Source: Boesenbergia rotunda
Taxonomy: Eukaryota; Streptophyta; Magnoliopsida; Zingiberales; Zingiberaceae
Assembly: GCA_024364735.1 (NCBI GenBank)
Contig: JAGFNQ010001174.1
Span: 438,086-502,085 of the forward strand
Length of the DNA: 64,000 bases
Reading direction: 5' to 3'
The translations under genes were made by a program, and so were the position numbers. The notes under the pieces are model-generated. The model did not search any database and was not told where the DNA came from. It was given only the letters and a program-made list of their open reading frames with translations. The stretch's first letter is position 1. The number at the start of each line of letters is the position of its first letter. Shown here piece by piece: positions 35,067-45,612 of the stretch.

Positions 35067-35630
35067 TCACTTATGCAAACATCTGGCAGATAAGGTAACA
35101 TTTCTGGTTCTGCCGAAGATGGTAATAAACATTCTAGAGAAATATGGCATAATTTGGGCCAACAATTGTGGTGAGCCTATACAAATTGGTGCAAAAATGT
35201 CTGACATTACGCAAAGAAAGGCAGGCTCCTGTCTTGCTGCTGTTTTATAATTTATTTGACAGTGATGATTTTGTTCAGCAGTCGCTATAAAACTTAATGA
35301 TCACAAATATTTAATAGTTAAATTCTTTTTTGTGCCTACAACACCCTGGATGCTCAATGAGATGTAGACTGATTGCTTAGAGCAAGCAGTGTGCTTTATT
35401 GAGTTCAAGATAACTTCCATTCTTCTTTTTAGTGCAAGAATGTCATTAGTAAGCTGCAGATGAGAATACATAAAGATGGTACTCGAATTCTGCCGATTTT
35501 GTATTATTGGTGGAGGGAAAATGAGAAATCTAGGCTGTATTTGGTTTGAGTCAGTGGTGTTACAGTTTTATAGCAGATGTACAATTGATGCTGGAGAGTA
35601 TAGTTCTGCGTTCCAAACATTCATGAGGTA
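35067..35630 (+). pseudogene. BRM-like SWI/SNF ATPase, C-terminal exons (right part)
   Basis: The split exon resumes after the TCACT duplication: MQTSGR, a stop, then GNISGSAEDGNKHSREIW. An indel near 35150 follows, then GAKMSDITQRK ending at 35220. The next exon starts after TTTTTAG at 35433 and reads CKNVISKLQMRIHKDGTRIL, like the start of the BRM bromodomain. It runs to about 35540. A further piece at 35577-35628 reads DVQLMLES, also bromodomain-like. The donor after 35220 is GC rather than GT. Stops, an indel and loss of the bromodomain remainder show that it is not functional. BRM-family comparisons are from memory. Confidence 0.68.
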
Positions 35631-35899
35631 TAGCTTATTTATATCATAACCAAATTAAATTACCTTCTTAGAGCATCAACAGATAAAACTTTTTTTGTGG
35701 GAGACCAACCTCAACTCTTTTTGCCGCTTGGAAAGTCTCGACTTTGTCCGTACTCGGTGACATGTCAATTATCTCCAACCGTATCGTACTCGGTGAGATT
35801 TGTGAGATCAATATGTACTTGTTTATGTATTTCTACAACTTTGCAGTGTCAAGCATGAAATGAACAAGATGTCTCACCCTAAAGAGCCAATGCAATTGT
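35631..35899. other. Spacer before tandem array
   Basis: No gene seen. Confidence 0.5.
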
Positions 35900-36572
35900 T
35901 TAAAAACCCTACTACCTCATGGTACTACGGATGTCCGAGGTGAGTAGGCCCGATCGAGGTGCTGAGGATACCTAACCAGGAGCTAAAAAAACTCTACTAC
36001 CTCGTGGTGCTGCAGATGCCCAAGGTAAGTAGACATGGCCGAGGGGCTGAGGATGCTCGGCCAGGAGCTGAAAAAACCCTACTGCCTCGTGGTGGTGCGG
36101 ATGCCCGAAGTGAGTAGGCCTGACCGAAGTGCTGCGGATGCCCGGTCAGGAGCTGAAAAAATCCTACTGCCTCATGGTGCTCCGGATGGCCGAGGTGAGT
36201 AAGCTTGACCGAGGTGCAGCGGATGCCCGGCCAGAAGCTGAAAAAAACCTACTGCCTTATGGTGCTGTAGATGCCCGAGGTGAGTAGGCTTGACCGAGGT
36301 GCTTTGGATGCCCGACCAGGAGCTGAAAAAACCCTACTGCCTCATGGTGCTGCGGATGCCCGAGGTGAGTAGGCTTGGCCGAGGTATTGCGGATGTCCGG
36401 CCAGGAGCTGAAAAAACCCTACTGCCTCGTGGTGTTGCGGATGCCCGAGGTGAGTAGGCTTGAGCGAGGTGCTGAGGATGTCCGACCAGGTGCTGAAAAA
36501 ATCCTACTACCTCGTGGTGCTGAGGATGCCCTGCCAGGAGCTGAAAAAACTCTACTGTCTCGTGGTGCTGCG
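35900..36572. repeat. 85-bp tandem array, left block
   Basis: About eight imperfect units around GGATGCCCGAGGTGAGTAGG and CCAGGAGCTGAAAAAACCC; measured steps between units are 85 bases (36071, 36156, 36241). The block continues at 38618 beyond a solo LTR. Open frames here are by-products of the repeat. Confidence 0.92.
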
Positions 36573-37619
36573 TGTTGGAAACCGGATGGCTAGAGAGGGG
36601 GGTGAATATAGCCAAACACTTGAAACCTTCGGCACTTATGAAATTTCTACACTCAACCTTATCAGTAGCACAGCGGAAGAAACGAATGGAAACAAAGCAG
36701 TGCAGAAACCAAAAACAGAAAACGAATGCAAACAGACACAACTAGCAAGAACGCTAACACGGAGGGTTTACAAGGTTCGGAGATAACTCCTTGGCGTGCC
36801 CTTAAGGTGGGCGATCCCTTGATCGTCGGAAGATCAAGCCCCGGTGTTCACCGGATATAAAGCAACCTCCTTCTCGGTGGAGAAACCTCTCCACAGCGTT
36901 TCAAACCAGGATATAGATTTAAGCTTAATGAAACACAGAGAATACTCTTACTCAGCACTTAGCAAGGACAAGAACACAGCAAACTTATCCCGAGCTCCAC
37001 CCAGCGACGATCTCACGCAAGGACTCCCTCCTTCGTGTCTTCTCGCTGTTGGACTCCAAGCTCCTTGTTCCTTCCTCCCAGCACTCACGTAAGAGTTGGT
37101 TGCTCCTCAGATCTCAATGACTTGCTCAAAGAATCAACAGCACACGCACACAGCAAGTCAAGTGTGGAGAATACAAAATTGCAGCAAGAACTTCAGCAAG
37201 TTCGAACACATGGAACTCTCGAACTCTGCTTCAACCGAAGTCTTCTTCTCTCTTTTGCTTCTCCACCAAGCATCAGATGACATCATCCCTGCAGCTCCCA
37301 GCTGCTCATCTGCCAACGCCAGCTACCACTGAGCTATCCCTGGACTCCCTGAGCTTCCCTCAGCCAAGCACCAGTCTCAGCTCCAGTCTGCAGCTCGGCC
37401 GTTGCAACCTGAGATGGAAAAACGGACAAACCTGCTCTAAGGAAAGGTCTCCATTGACTCTCCTTGAGTGTTTGAATCCTCCCCTGTCGCCTGCAGCTTA
37501 ATCAGACTATTAGAGCATCATATCAACCAGTAAATCAAGTATCAGATGTAAGCAGCAGAGAATCGGATATGGTCAGGCACGATCAGAGCGCCTGACAGTG
37601 CAATTTGAATTAAAGTGAT

Positions 37620-38090
37620 CGGTCACCGGACAGATCAGAGAGCCTCCTGATCGGTCACCAGACCGATCAGGCTAGGTCCAGACCGATCAGGCTCCGTCCT
37701 AATCGATTCCCAACGCTCAATCAGAAATCACAACTTCTTTGGAATTCTCCTGGACCGATCACCAGACCGATCCCAGGTTGTGGGTCGATCACCCGACCGA
37801 TCCACCCCTTTATCGGGCGATTTCTGAGTTTCGCAGTCCAGACTCCCTGATCGATCACTGGACCGATCAGGTAACCTCCTGATCGGTCACCGGACCGATC
37901 AGGTCGTGATCAGACCGATCAGGCTCCGTCCTGATCGATCATAGCGAGGAACCTACGATGCTGGATCGTTCTCCAGAACGATCTGCACAGTGATCCTGAT
38001 CGGTCACCGGACCGATCAGGAGCAGTTCAGCAAGGGAACTCAACTTCACTGTTTGCTCCCTGATCGGTCACCAGACCGATCCAGGGGCTC
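37620..38090. repeat. GATCGGTC...GACCGATC hairpin cassettes in the solo LTR
   Basis: About a dozen copies of a CTGATCGGTCACCGGACCGA-like inverted pair with 3-6 bases between arms. Some copies switch to ATCGATC arms. Confidence 0.88.
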
Positions 38091-38550
38091 CAACCCAGCC
38101 CTCCAAGCTAGGGTTTCATCCACCTTAGCCCTCCAAGCTAAGGATTTTTCACCTAATCCTCCAAGTTGGGAATTTGCACCTAACTCTCCAAGTTAGGACT
38201 TTTCACCTAGCCCTCCAAGCTAGGACTTTTCACCCAACTCTTCCGGATTAGGACTTTCCAAACCTAGCCCTCCAAGCTAGGACCTGACCCTCCAAGCCAG
38301 GACTTTTTCACCTAATTCTCCAAGATGAGAATTTGCACCTAACCCTCCAAGTTAGGACTTTTCACCTAGCCCTCCAAGCTAGGACTTTTCACCCACCTCT
38401 TCCGAATTAGGACTTTTCACACACCTAACCCTCCAAGCTAGGATTTTCAACACCTAACCCTCTAGGTTAGGATTTTCCAACACCTAGCCCTCCAAGCTAG
38501 GATTTCCCATACCATGCCTGATCCCCGATCAGGACTTCATCATTATCAAT
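38090..38550. repeat. CCTAGC-CTCCAA-GCTAGG hairpin iterons
   Basis: About 16 units spaced 25-32 bases, each a small stem-loop followed by ACTTTTCAC or a variant. Stems differ between units (CCTAGC/GCTAGG, CCTAAC/GTTAGG, CCTTAGC/GCTAAGG, CCTGATC/GATCAGG) but usually still pair. Confidence 0.88.
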
Positions 38551-38617
38551 AATCATCCACCTAACTTAAAATCGGTGTCAACACCAAAACAACAATCAGG
38601 GCCAGACTGCATCAACA

Positions 38618-39530
38618 CTGCGGATGTCCGAGGTGAGTAGGCATGGTCGAGGTGCTGAGGATGCCCGACTAGGAGCTGAAAAAACCCTACTGTCACGTGG
38701 TGTTGCGGATGCCTGAGGTGAGTAGGCTTGGTCGAGGTGCTGTGGATGCCCGGCCAGGAGCTGAAAAAAACCCTACTGCCTTGTAGTGCTGCGGATGCCT
38801 GAGGTGAGTCAACCTGGCCGAGGTGCTGTGGATGCCCCGCCAGGAGCTGAAATAAACCCTACTACCTCGTGGTGTTGCAGATGCCCGAGGTGAGTAGGCC
38901 TGGTCGAGGTGTTGCGGATGCTCAGCCAGGAGCTGATAAAACCCTACTGCCTCATGGTGCTGCGGATGCCGGAGGTGAGTAGGCCTGGCCGAGGTGCTGC
39001 GGATGCCCGGCCAGGAGCTAAAAAAACCCTACTGCCTCGTGGTGTTGCGGATGCCCGAGGTGAGTAGGCATGACCAAGGTGCTGAGGATGCCCAACCAGG
39101 AGTTAAAAAAAAACCTACTGCCTCGTGGTGTTGCAGATGCCCGAGATGAGTAGGCTTGGCCGAGGTGCTGAGGATGCCCGGCCAGGATCTAAAAAAACCC
39201 TACTGCCACGTGGTGTTGTGGATGCCCAAGGTGAGTAGGCCTAGCCGAGGTGCTGTGGATGCCGTCCAAGAGCTGCAAAAAGCCCTACTTCCTTGTGGTG
39301 CTGCGGATGCCCGAGGTGAGTAGGCCTGGTCGAGGTGCTTTGGATGCCCGACCATGAGTTGCAAAAAACCCTACTACCTTGTGGTGCTGTGGATGCCCGA
39401 GGTGAGTAAGCCTGGCTGAGGTGCTTCGGATGCCCGGCCAGGAGGTGCAAAAACCCTACTACCTCGTGGTGCTGCGGATGCACGAGGTGAGTAGGCCTAG
39501 CCTATGTGCTGTGGATGCCGCCAAGAGCTA
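38618..39530. repeat. 85-bp tandem array, right block
   Basis: About ten more units of the array at 35900-36572. The first unit is completed by the CTGCG duplication left by the solo LTR. Confidence 0.92.
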
Positions 39531-40525
39531 ACAAAGGACTCACATCCTCTAGAGAAGCCCAGGTGGTCGCATACAGAGATTCTCAACCACACCCTTGTGC
39601 CTCATCTCTCCTGATGGTAGGCCTGCCTTGTCTAAGAAGGCCCACATGGGCAAGGTGGTAAAGGAGTGTAAACGACAAAACGGCAGTGATATGTTAATGA
39701 TGAATGAAATTCATTCACTAACAAACGACCAAAAGCCAAAGTACAAGAAGAGGAGCCGAAGAATGTCGGCTACATTTCCTTCCTCTCGGCGGGGGGCTCC
39801 TCCCGAGTCTTTCTAATATGGGGAGCACGACTCCATCTCCTAGTAGAGCTGCCGCTTATCCCCTTTGCTCTTCAAAGGACTATTTGGAAGTGGCTACCTT
39901 GGGCGGGACAGAGGCTACTCGGGATGACACAAGGCAAACTTAAGGTACAGAAGAAGGAACGAATGGGAAACATATGAACAAATACTCACAAAAAAGGACA
40001 TAACTAGACGATAAAGGACAATGGAGCACAAGTGTTTCATTCAAAGCGGAGGAGTATACAAAAATAAAATTACATCTACAGCTCCTTTTCTTCAAGGGCA
40101 ACTCATCCCAGACCTGACTAACACTAAGGAAACCGAGGTCGGCATCCGTCCTCAACGCTCCCGCTTGCATGATCTGCTGGACCGCCCCATTGAAGCCCTA
40201 CTTCAGACGGTGCAACACTTAGCTCGCTAGGAGGTTGCCTAATTCATCCGACTAGAGGAATTTCGCTTTGAACGCCGCCTCTATGTCTGCTCGCCGGGAC
40301 TCTTCATCAGCTTTGTATTGGTGAAGTTCGTCTACAGCGGCGTCCCGGCTCGTCCTCAGCTCCATGGCCTCAGATGAGTGCTGGTCCCGAGCCGCCTCTG
40401 TCTCTCAAAGTTGCTTCAAACACTCTCGGAGCTGTGACCGGGCTTGCTCCAGGTTACCTTGCAACTGGCGGAGATCTTCAGCCAATTTAGCCTCTCGCTC
40501 CTCGGCCTGCTTCCTCCCCTCCACC

Positions 40526-41040
40526 TAGGCTTGTAAATGAATCAAGCCGCTCGTGAACTATTTGGAGCTCGATTCGATAGAAGCTCGTGCGAGCTCGTTT
40601 AATAAAGCTCATTAATATTAACGAACCAAACTCAAACTCAGCAGTATTCGGCTCGTTAGCTCGTGAACATGCTCGTTAATAAGCTCGTGAGCTAGTTCGT
40701 AAAATATAAAATTAATATTTAACATTAAATATATAATTTTGACACTTTTACATTTAATAAATATAAAATATCCAATAAAGCTCATTTGTATGAATAAAAT
40801 CATAGATTTTAGTAAATATTTTATATTTTTTAGAATATATAATTTATTTTTTCAATAAATTGATGAATAATTTAATTAATAATTTATATTTGGTAAGTTC
40901 GTTTAGGGCTCGATTAGGCTCGAATATGCTCGCGAGCCATCACTATATTCGATAAATTAAGCTCGAGATTGGCTCGATAATAAACAAACCAAACTCAAAC
41001 TCTCAGGTATTCGGCTCGGCTCGGTTCGATTACAACCCTA
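40526..41040. mobile_element. hAT-type MITE (515 bp)
   Basis: Terminal inverted repeats TAGGCTTGTAAATGAA and its imperfect complement ending TTACAACCCTA. Flanked by the 8-bp duplication CCTCCACC (40518-40525 and 41041-41048). The interior is AT-rich with many GAGCTCG/CGAGC motifs. 8-bp duplications with such ends are typical of hAT MITEs. It interrupts the coiled-coil part of the antisense gene. Confidence 0.88.
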
Positions 41041-42005
41041 CCTCCACCTGGTGGTCCACCTCGTCAGTAAGTGTTTTTGTTGCCTTGCTTAGGAAGACCA
41101 CCCGGTAGTTCGCGACGTGGAGTGAAGATTGGGAGGTCAGCAAGGAGTTTAGGTAGTGCTCTACCTTAGCCCGTAAGCTCTTGTTGACCTCCGCCTGCAG
41201 TAAACCCTCCTCGCGAGCGCGATTGACCTCCGCCTCCAATTGGACTATTCATTGGAGCAGGGAATCGGTCTCCCGTTGAGAGTATAGCTGACTACCTGCG
41301 ATGAGGCATTCGTGAGTAGCCTGTCATGGTGAAAAACAGGAATTAAAAAGGAGCAAGCTTGTGATATAGAACAAGACCTTTTTACCTTCAGCAGCGATTC
41401 GTACAGATTGGCGAGGGGTCCAGCCTTGACACTGGAGATTCTCCCTCTCGCATCCTCTCGGCTCGTCGGCTCTTCACCTTGGCTCCTGGGGGAAATGACA
41501 CTGTTAGAGCTGGAGACAGGTTGGATGGTAGGTGCCCTGGGAGGCAATGTCGAAGGGCCTGGGATGTCCTCCTCAGAACTGGACAATCCCTCAGACGCCG
41601 GACCCCCGGCAGTGGGATCCCTCCGCTGCACCGGTTGGTGACCCCCGAGAGACCGCCTCCTCCTCTGCCTGGACCTTCTAGTGCAGGCGCGTACTTATCA
41701 GCTGAGGCTCTGTTGACACCGCCTGTTTTCTTCTCAGTGCGTCCGAGGGATTAACTGGAGCAGGGGTGGTGGTCGGATGCTCTGCAGCGGGAGGGGTCGT
41801 CTGCCTAAAACGCTTGGAGAGGGGCATTATGTCCTCCTTATCCTCGGCGACCGTTGGAAGCTTGATAGGTGTGAGCTTCCTCAACTTCCTCCAAGAGGCC
41901 GACCGCTTGGCGAGACGTTTCTGCCTCTTCTTCCCGACTGCTTCAACCGGGGACGAGATGGCCTAGGGCACCGTTTCTTTCTCATCGCCTCCCGTCACAG
42001 GGAGG

Positions 42006-42007
<2 letters not shown>

Positions 42008-42038
<31 letters not shown>
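42008..42038. repeat. Poly-G run (31 G)
   Basis: Uninterrupted G on the plus strand; on the minus strand it reads as a polyproline stretch of the antisense gene. Confidence 0.95.
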
Positions 42039-42044
<6 letters not shown>

Positions 42045-43635
42045 CTCCTTGGTCCTTGGACTGCTCCAGCGTCCCTTGGTCATGAAGCCGCTCCGTCGCT
42101 CCTGGGTCGTTGGGTGGCTCCGTCGTCTCCCCCGATTCTTCGGGCAAGTGGCCACCAAGGTGGTGGGTGCAGGAGGAGGAGCCAAGACTTGTTCGTTGTC
42201 TTGGTCCCACTTGAGTAGCCGGTACATCGCCCGGGACAACATGATGTCCTCTGCAGTACAAAGGTAACAAAGCATCAGTTAGAATTAATGAACGTCTATG
42301 AAATTATTAGCTTACGTAGGCTGCGACTTATGCTGGTGGCTTTTGGGCTGAGTCCCGCTCGGTATATAAGTTCGTCACTTTGCACTAGGCCGGGACCGCT
42401 AAACTCTATGCCAGACAGGAAGCTCCTAGCCCGTTGGTAATTCGGATCCTGCTGGAAGTTGCCCAGATCCGGCACGGCTGGTAGACTCTCCCTCCAGTGA
42501 ACGGGACTGAAGGGTCGCTGGGTAGTTGAATAATGAAAAAACATTCCTTCCACCCCTTATGGGAGGAAGGAAGACCCCCTATGAACCTATGATTGGGGTG
42601 AGCCGTGAAACCAAAAGCTCCCCTGGACGCTTGGGTTGGGAGGAAAAAGAAATGAAAAAAATGGGGGGTCAGGGGAATGTCAAAAAGTTTGAAAAGGATA
42701 AACACCCCACTTATCTGGGCGAAGGCATTAGGAGTCATCTGATAAAGGGGATGTTGAAGTAGGAAGAAATGCTCATAAAAAAGGGCAGAAGAGGAAAGTA
42801 AAACCCTAATTCTACTTTCCCTAGGAAGAAAGTAAAAAAAACCCTAGGGGAGGTTCTACAGGAGACTGGTCTACCCCAGGAACTTCCATATGCAGTTCCT
42901 CCATAATGTTGTACGCTTCCCGGGCGACTTGGAGGGTCTCTAGCTTAACCTTAGAGGAGGTGGCTTCGACCATTCCGGCTGGTAAACCTCCTCCTTCTCT
43001 AGTTTCTCCTTCCTCCGTTGGTCCTTTTTCCTTCCTTGCCCATGACTCCTAAGAAAATAAGAGGAAGGAGATGAAAGAAGAGAACTTACAAGTGGGGAGG
43101 AAGCCTTAACAAGATGGAAGTCTAGCGAGCGTGAATGGAGAGCACGTACTCTGTTAATCGATGAGACAAGAAGGCGGACGAACGTTGCATCTCCCTGTTG
43201 TATAGGGAAGAAGTCGCCCTCGTGCGGGCAATGGGGCGAGGCGCGTAGACGGTGATGACCGCCCATCTCGAGGAGCCGCCTCTCTTTAAAGCCGTTGTAT
43301 GGTATGGCTCTGCGGCGCGCGTCAGCAGGATATCGCGAAGGAGATATCTGGACGCGTGGCGAAGCAATATTTGCGGAGTTGTTTTGTCGCCATTAAGAGA
43401 CCTCATGTGTTTTTAATGGTTGATTGACAACTATCATTACCCCACTTCGAAACTCGTGGGGACTCTTTGTTTAATTCAAAAGATTGCCTCAGGCCCAAAG
43501 ACGAATGTTGCGATTCCTCGGACTCAACAAAGCCGCCAGTAGGGAAGTAATGGATAAATGGACCCACAGATACATAGCTTCCCCCCGTCACACCATTAGT
43601 CTAATCAGTTAGCCACACTTCCTTCGATTAGACTT

Positions 43636-43650
43636 GAAGGGAAGGACTTG
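43636..43650 (+). promoter_or_regulatory. Polypurine tract of Tat-like element
   Basis: GAAGGGAAGGACT directly before the LTR start TGTGATGGGG. Confidence 0.65.
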
Positions 43651-44460
43651 TGATGGGGTTGAGCATCCCGGGGTTGACGCATGACACAAGGAAGCTACGT
43701 GTCTGGGTCCAATGAACGTGAAGGTCGAGGTCAAGCTCCCGAGACCACCTCGGGAGTACAGGGGCCCAACGGCGACCGGGCCTTGGGCTCCCGAGACTAC
43801 CTCGGGAGGACAGATTCCTGAGACCACCTCAGGAAGGCAGATCCCTAAGACCCCCTCGGGATGACATGCGCCCGAGACCATCTCGGGAGGGCAGATACCC
43901 GAGATAACCTTGGGATGATATATGCCCGAGACCTCCTCGGGAGGATAAACCCTTATGGCTATCCTGAGAGAGGATACCCCGAGAACAACTCGGGAGAGCG
44001 GAGCCCGAAGACCAATGCGTCATATAGCTCTACTTCAAGTAACCGTTCCTCTTGCCAAATCAGGAATGTCGTCGGATATTTATTGTCCATTACACGCGAC
44101 AATTAAGGCCTTAATAATCGTTGCAGTCGTTACCTAAAAGCTATCCTGTAACCGACGAATACGGAACGAGGAGGAGAACGTGGAGGCATGTCTGACCAAG
44201 ATCTCAGGTATAAAGTGCTTCGACACACAGGTAAGGGAGGTACACATTCTGATTCACAAGCATTCTACTTCCGTGTTATCCTCCTACAAGTGAAACAGAT
44301 TCTGACTTGAGCGTCGAATTGGGGTCAGCCGAAAAACCTCCGGTGTATTCCCATTAACGCTCGTGTTAATCTCGCAGGATGCGATCTTCTTCTCCCCGTC
44401 ATCTTCCTTGTGGGCTGCACTCTGGTGACTCACCGTCTATGTCAATTCTTTTCTGGAACA
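43651..44460 (+). repeat. 3' LTR of Tat-like element (810 bp)
   Basis: Starts TGTGATGG and ends TTCTGGAACA. It shares the ACTTGAGCGTCG, ACGCTCGTGTTAAT and GGGCTGCAC segments with the LTR at 61978-62708. TATAAAG lies near 44210. No primer site follows, so it is a 3' or solo LTR; the polypurine tract favours 3'. Confidence 0.78.
43735..43995. repeat. CCCGAG-ACCAC-CTCGGG hairpin iterons in the Tat LTR
   Basis: About nine units spaced 25-35 bases, each a short inverted pair around GAGACCACCTC. Variants such as TCCTGAG/CTCAGGA keep pairing. Related units occur at 62080-62235. Confidence 0.82.
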
Positions 44461-44726
44461 AACTCTAAATACACATTATACCCTATGAGCCTTAAAATTT
44501 GTTTATCTTGAACACTATAACCCAAAAGGGAAGTCTGAACTATAGAGGAAAAATCTTATTATCCTAAACTCACTATTAACCCAACCCATAAAATTTAAAA
44601 TTCTAAACCTTAAATACATATAATATACCCTAAAATAAATAAACACAAAATCAAAAAAAAAACCCTACATTCAAGCGCCTAGATCCAAGCGCCCCTAGCA
44701 CGCATAGCCACGCAACACGCGCGTGC

Positions 44727-44797
<71 letters not shown>

Positions 44798-45018
44798 ATT
44801 TTACTATGCTTTGGCCCTACTCTTTCGGACTGGATCTATCTGGATTCTATGCAATTTTTTTTTTTGATTTTTTTTAGTTTGTGGTTACGTCATTTAGGGT
44901 TTTGCCTTTAATATTTAGGAGTTGGATTATAGTACTAAGCACAAAAAAAAGTTTTTAAATGAAAAAATAGTTAAAGTTTGTATGGAATTTGTACCATAAA
45001 ATCCTTAGCATAATATTT

Positions 45019-45106
<88 letters not shown>

Positions 45107-45111
45107 TAAGA
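44461..45111. other. AT-rich spacer with microsatellites
   Basis: A (GT)n run at about 44728-44788 and (TA)n runs at about 45026-45103. No gene. Confidence 0.85.
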
Positions 45112-45587
45112 ATTTGATCAGCTGCGGACCGATCCCTACGGACCGCGTGTGGACTGTTTCCTGATCGGTCAGGTGACCGATTAGGCGCCAGTCCGCACGC
45201 GGTCACCGCTTGCCTGATCGGCCACCGGAGGCTCGGGAGCGTCCCCGACGGATTCACCCTACCCCCTAAGGTTCATCGCCCCCCCTGGGTTATAGTTTTG
45301 TTCGGGGGCGGCGGTCGAAGGCCGCCGTTGGTGTCGAGAAGTCACAAGTCGTGTGCCTGATCAGCCACCGGAGGCTCGGGAGCGTCCCCGACGGGTTCAC
45401 CCTACCCCCTAGGGTTCATCGCACCCCCCCGGGTTATAGTTTTGTTCGGGGGCGGCAGCCGAAGGCCGCCGTTAGTGTCGAGAATTCGCAGGTAGTGTGC
45501 CTGATCAGTCACCAGACCGATCAGGCACTAGCGATCAGGCGCCAGTTCACACGCGGTCCGCAACACGCGATCCGTAGGAGATCAAAA
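45112..45587. mobile_element. Foldback element with internal 143-bp duplication
   Basis: Ends TTTGATC...CCTACGGACCGCGTGTGGACTG and the imperfect complement CAGTTCACACGCGGTCCGC...GATCAAA form a terminal inverted repeat of about 35-40 bases. The middle holds two 143-bp tandem units (start 45211 and 45354), GC-rich with a GGGTTATAGTTTTGTTCGGG segment. That segment resembles part of the MITE arm at 17665-17700. Termini abut AT repeats, so no target duplication can be read. Confidence 0.65.
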
Positions 45588-45612
45588 CTATATATATATA
45601 TATATATATATA

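Larger units (their letters stand above)
36573..38617 (-). mobile_element. Solo LTR of a SIRE-type element (minus strand, 2045 bp)
   Basis: Ends TGTTGG (36573) and CAACA (38617), flanked by CTGCG at 36568-36572 and 38618-38622. It is a member of the same family as the plus-strand solo LTR at 53487-55736 (same ends, CACCCCCCTCT segment, GATCGGTC pairs and AGGACTT iterons). No internal region. Confidence 0.92.
40160..42973 (-). pseudogene. Antisense spliced gene with Transposase_28-type domain, decayed
   Basis: Minus-strand pieces read in order as one protein. The N-terminus (MVEATSSKVKLE, from 42973) is followed by a domain with MTPNAFAQISGVFILFKLF, then GGLPSSHKGWKECFF (about 42690-42540), resembling the 'putative gypsy type transposon' domain (Transposase_28). 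Next come DIMLSRAMYRLLKWD (about 42250), a Pro-rich linker encoded by a poly-C run, a Ser/Pro-rich part, and coiled coils (AEVNRAREEGLLQAEVNKSL; 40500-40250). Two 65-bp introns with GT-AG ends fit the frame (42315-42251 and 41385-41321). Breaks: TGA at 41249-41251 (probable CGA), frameshifts near 41680 and elsewhere, and a MITE at 40526-41040. Role in the element is unknown. Confidence 0.68.
39531..44460 (+). mobile_element. 3' part of a Tat-like Gypsy element
   Basis: A plus-strand polypurine tract and LTR at the right end (43636-44460), an antisense gene upstream, and a tandem array further upstream (35900-39530). This matches Tat elements such as Grande and RIRE2, which carry an antisense ORF and tandem repeats between pol and the 3' LTR. 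Gag and pol are not in the window. Confidence 0.6.

Noticed and set aside
36334..36741. 135-aa minus-strand ORF in the 85-bp array
   Set aside because: Its repeated HPQHHEVVGFF-type peptide is just the translation of the tandem repeat and runs into the solo LTR.
36844..37501. Several open frames in the solo LTR
   Set aside because: No start context or homology; the segment is LTR R/U5-like sequence shared in inverse with 54856-55560.
38090..38550. CRISPR-like array (regular short repeats with spacers)
   Set aside because: The DNA is plant nuclear, the units lie inside an LTR, spacers are themselves repetitive and no cas genes exist.
44723..44911. ORF over the (GT)n run
   Set aside because: Encodes only alternating Val/Cys from the microsatellite.
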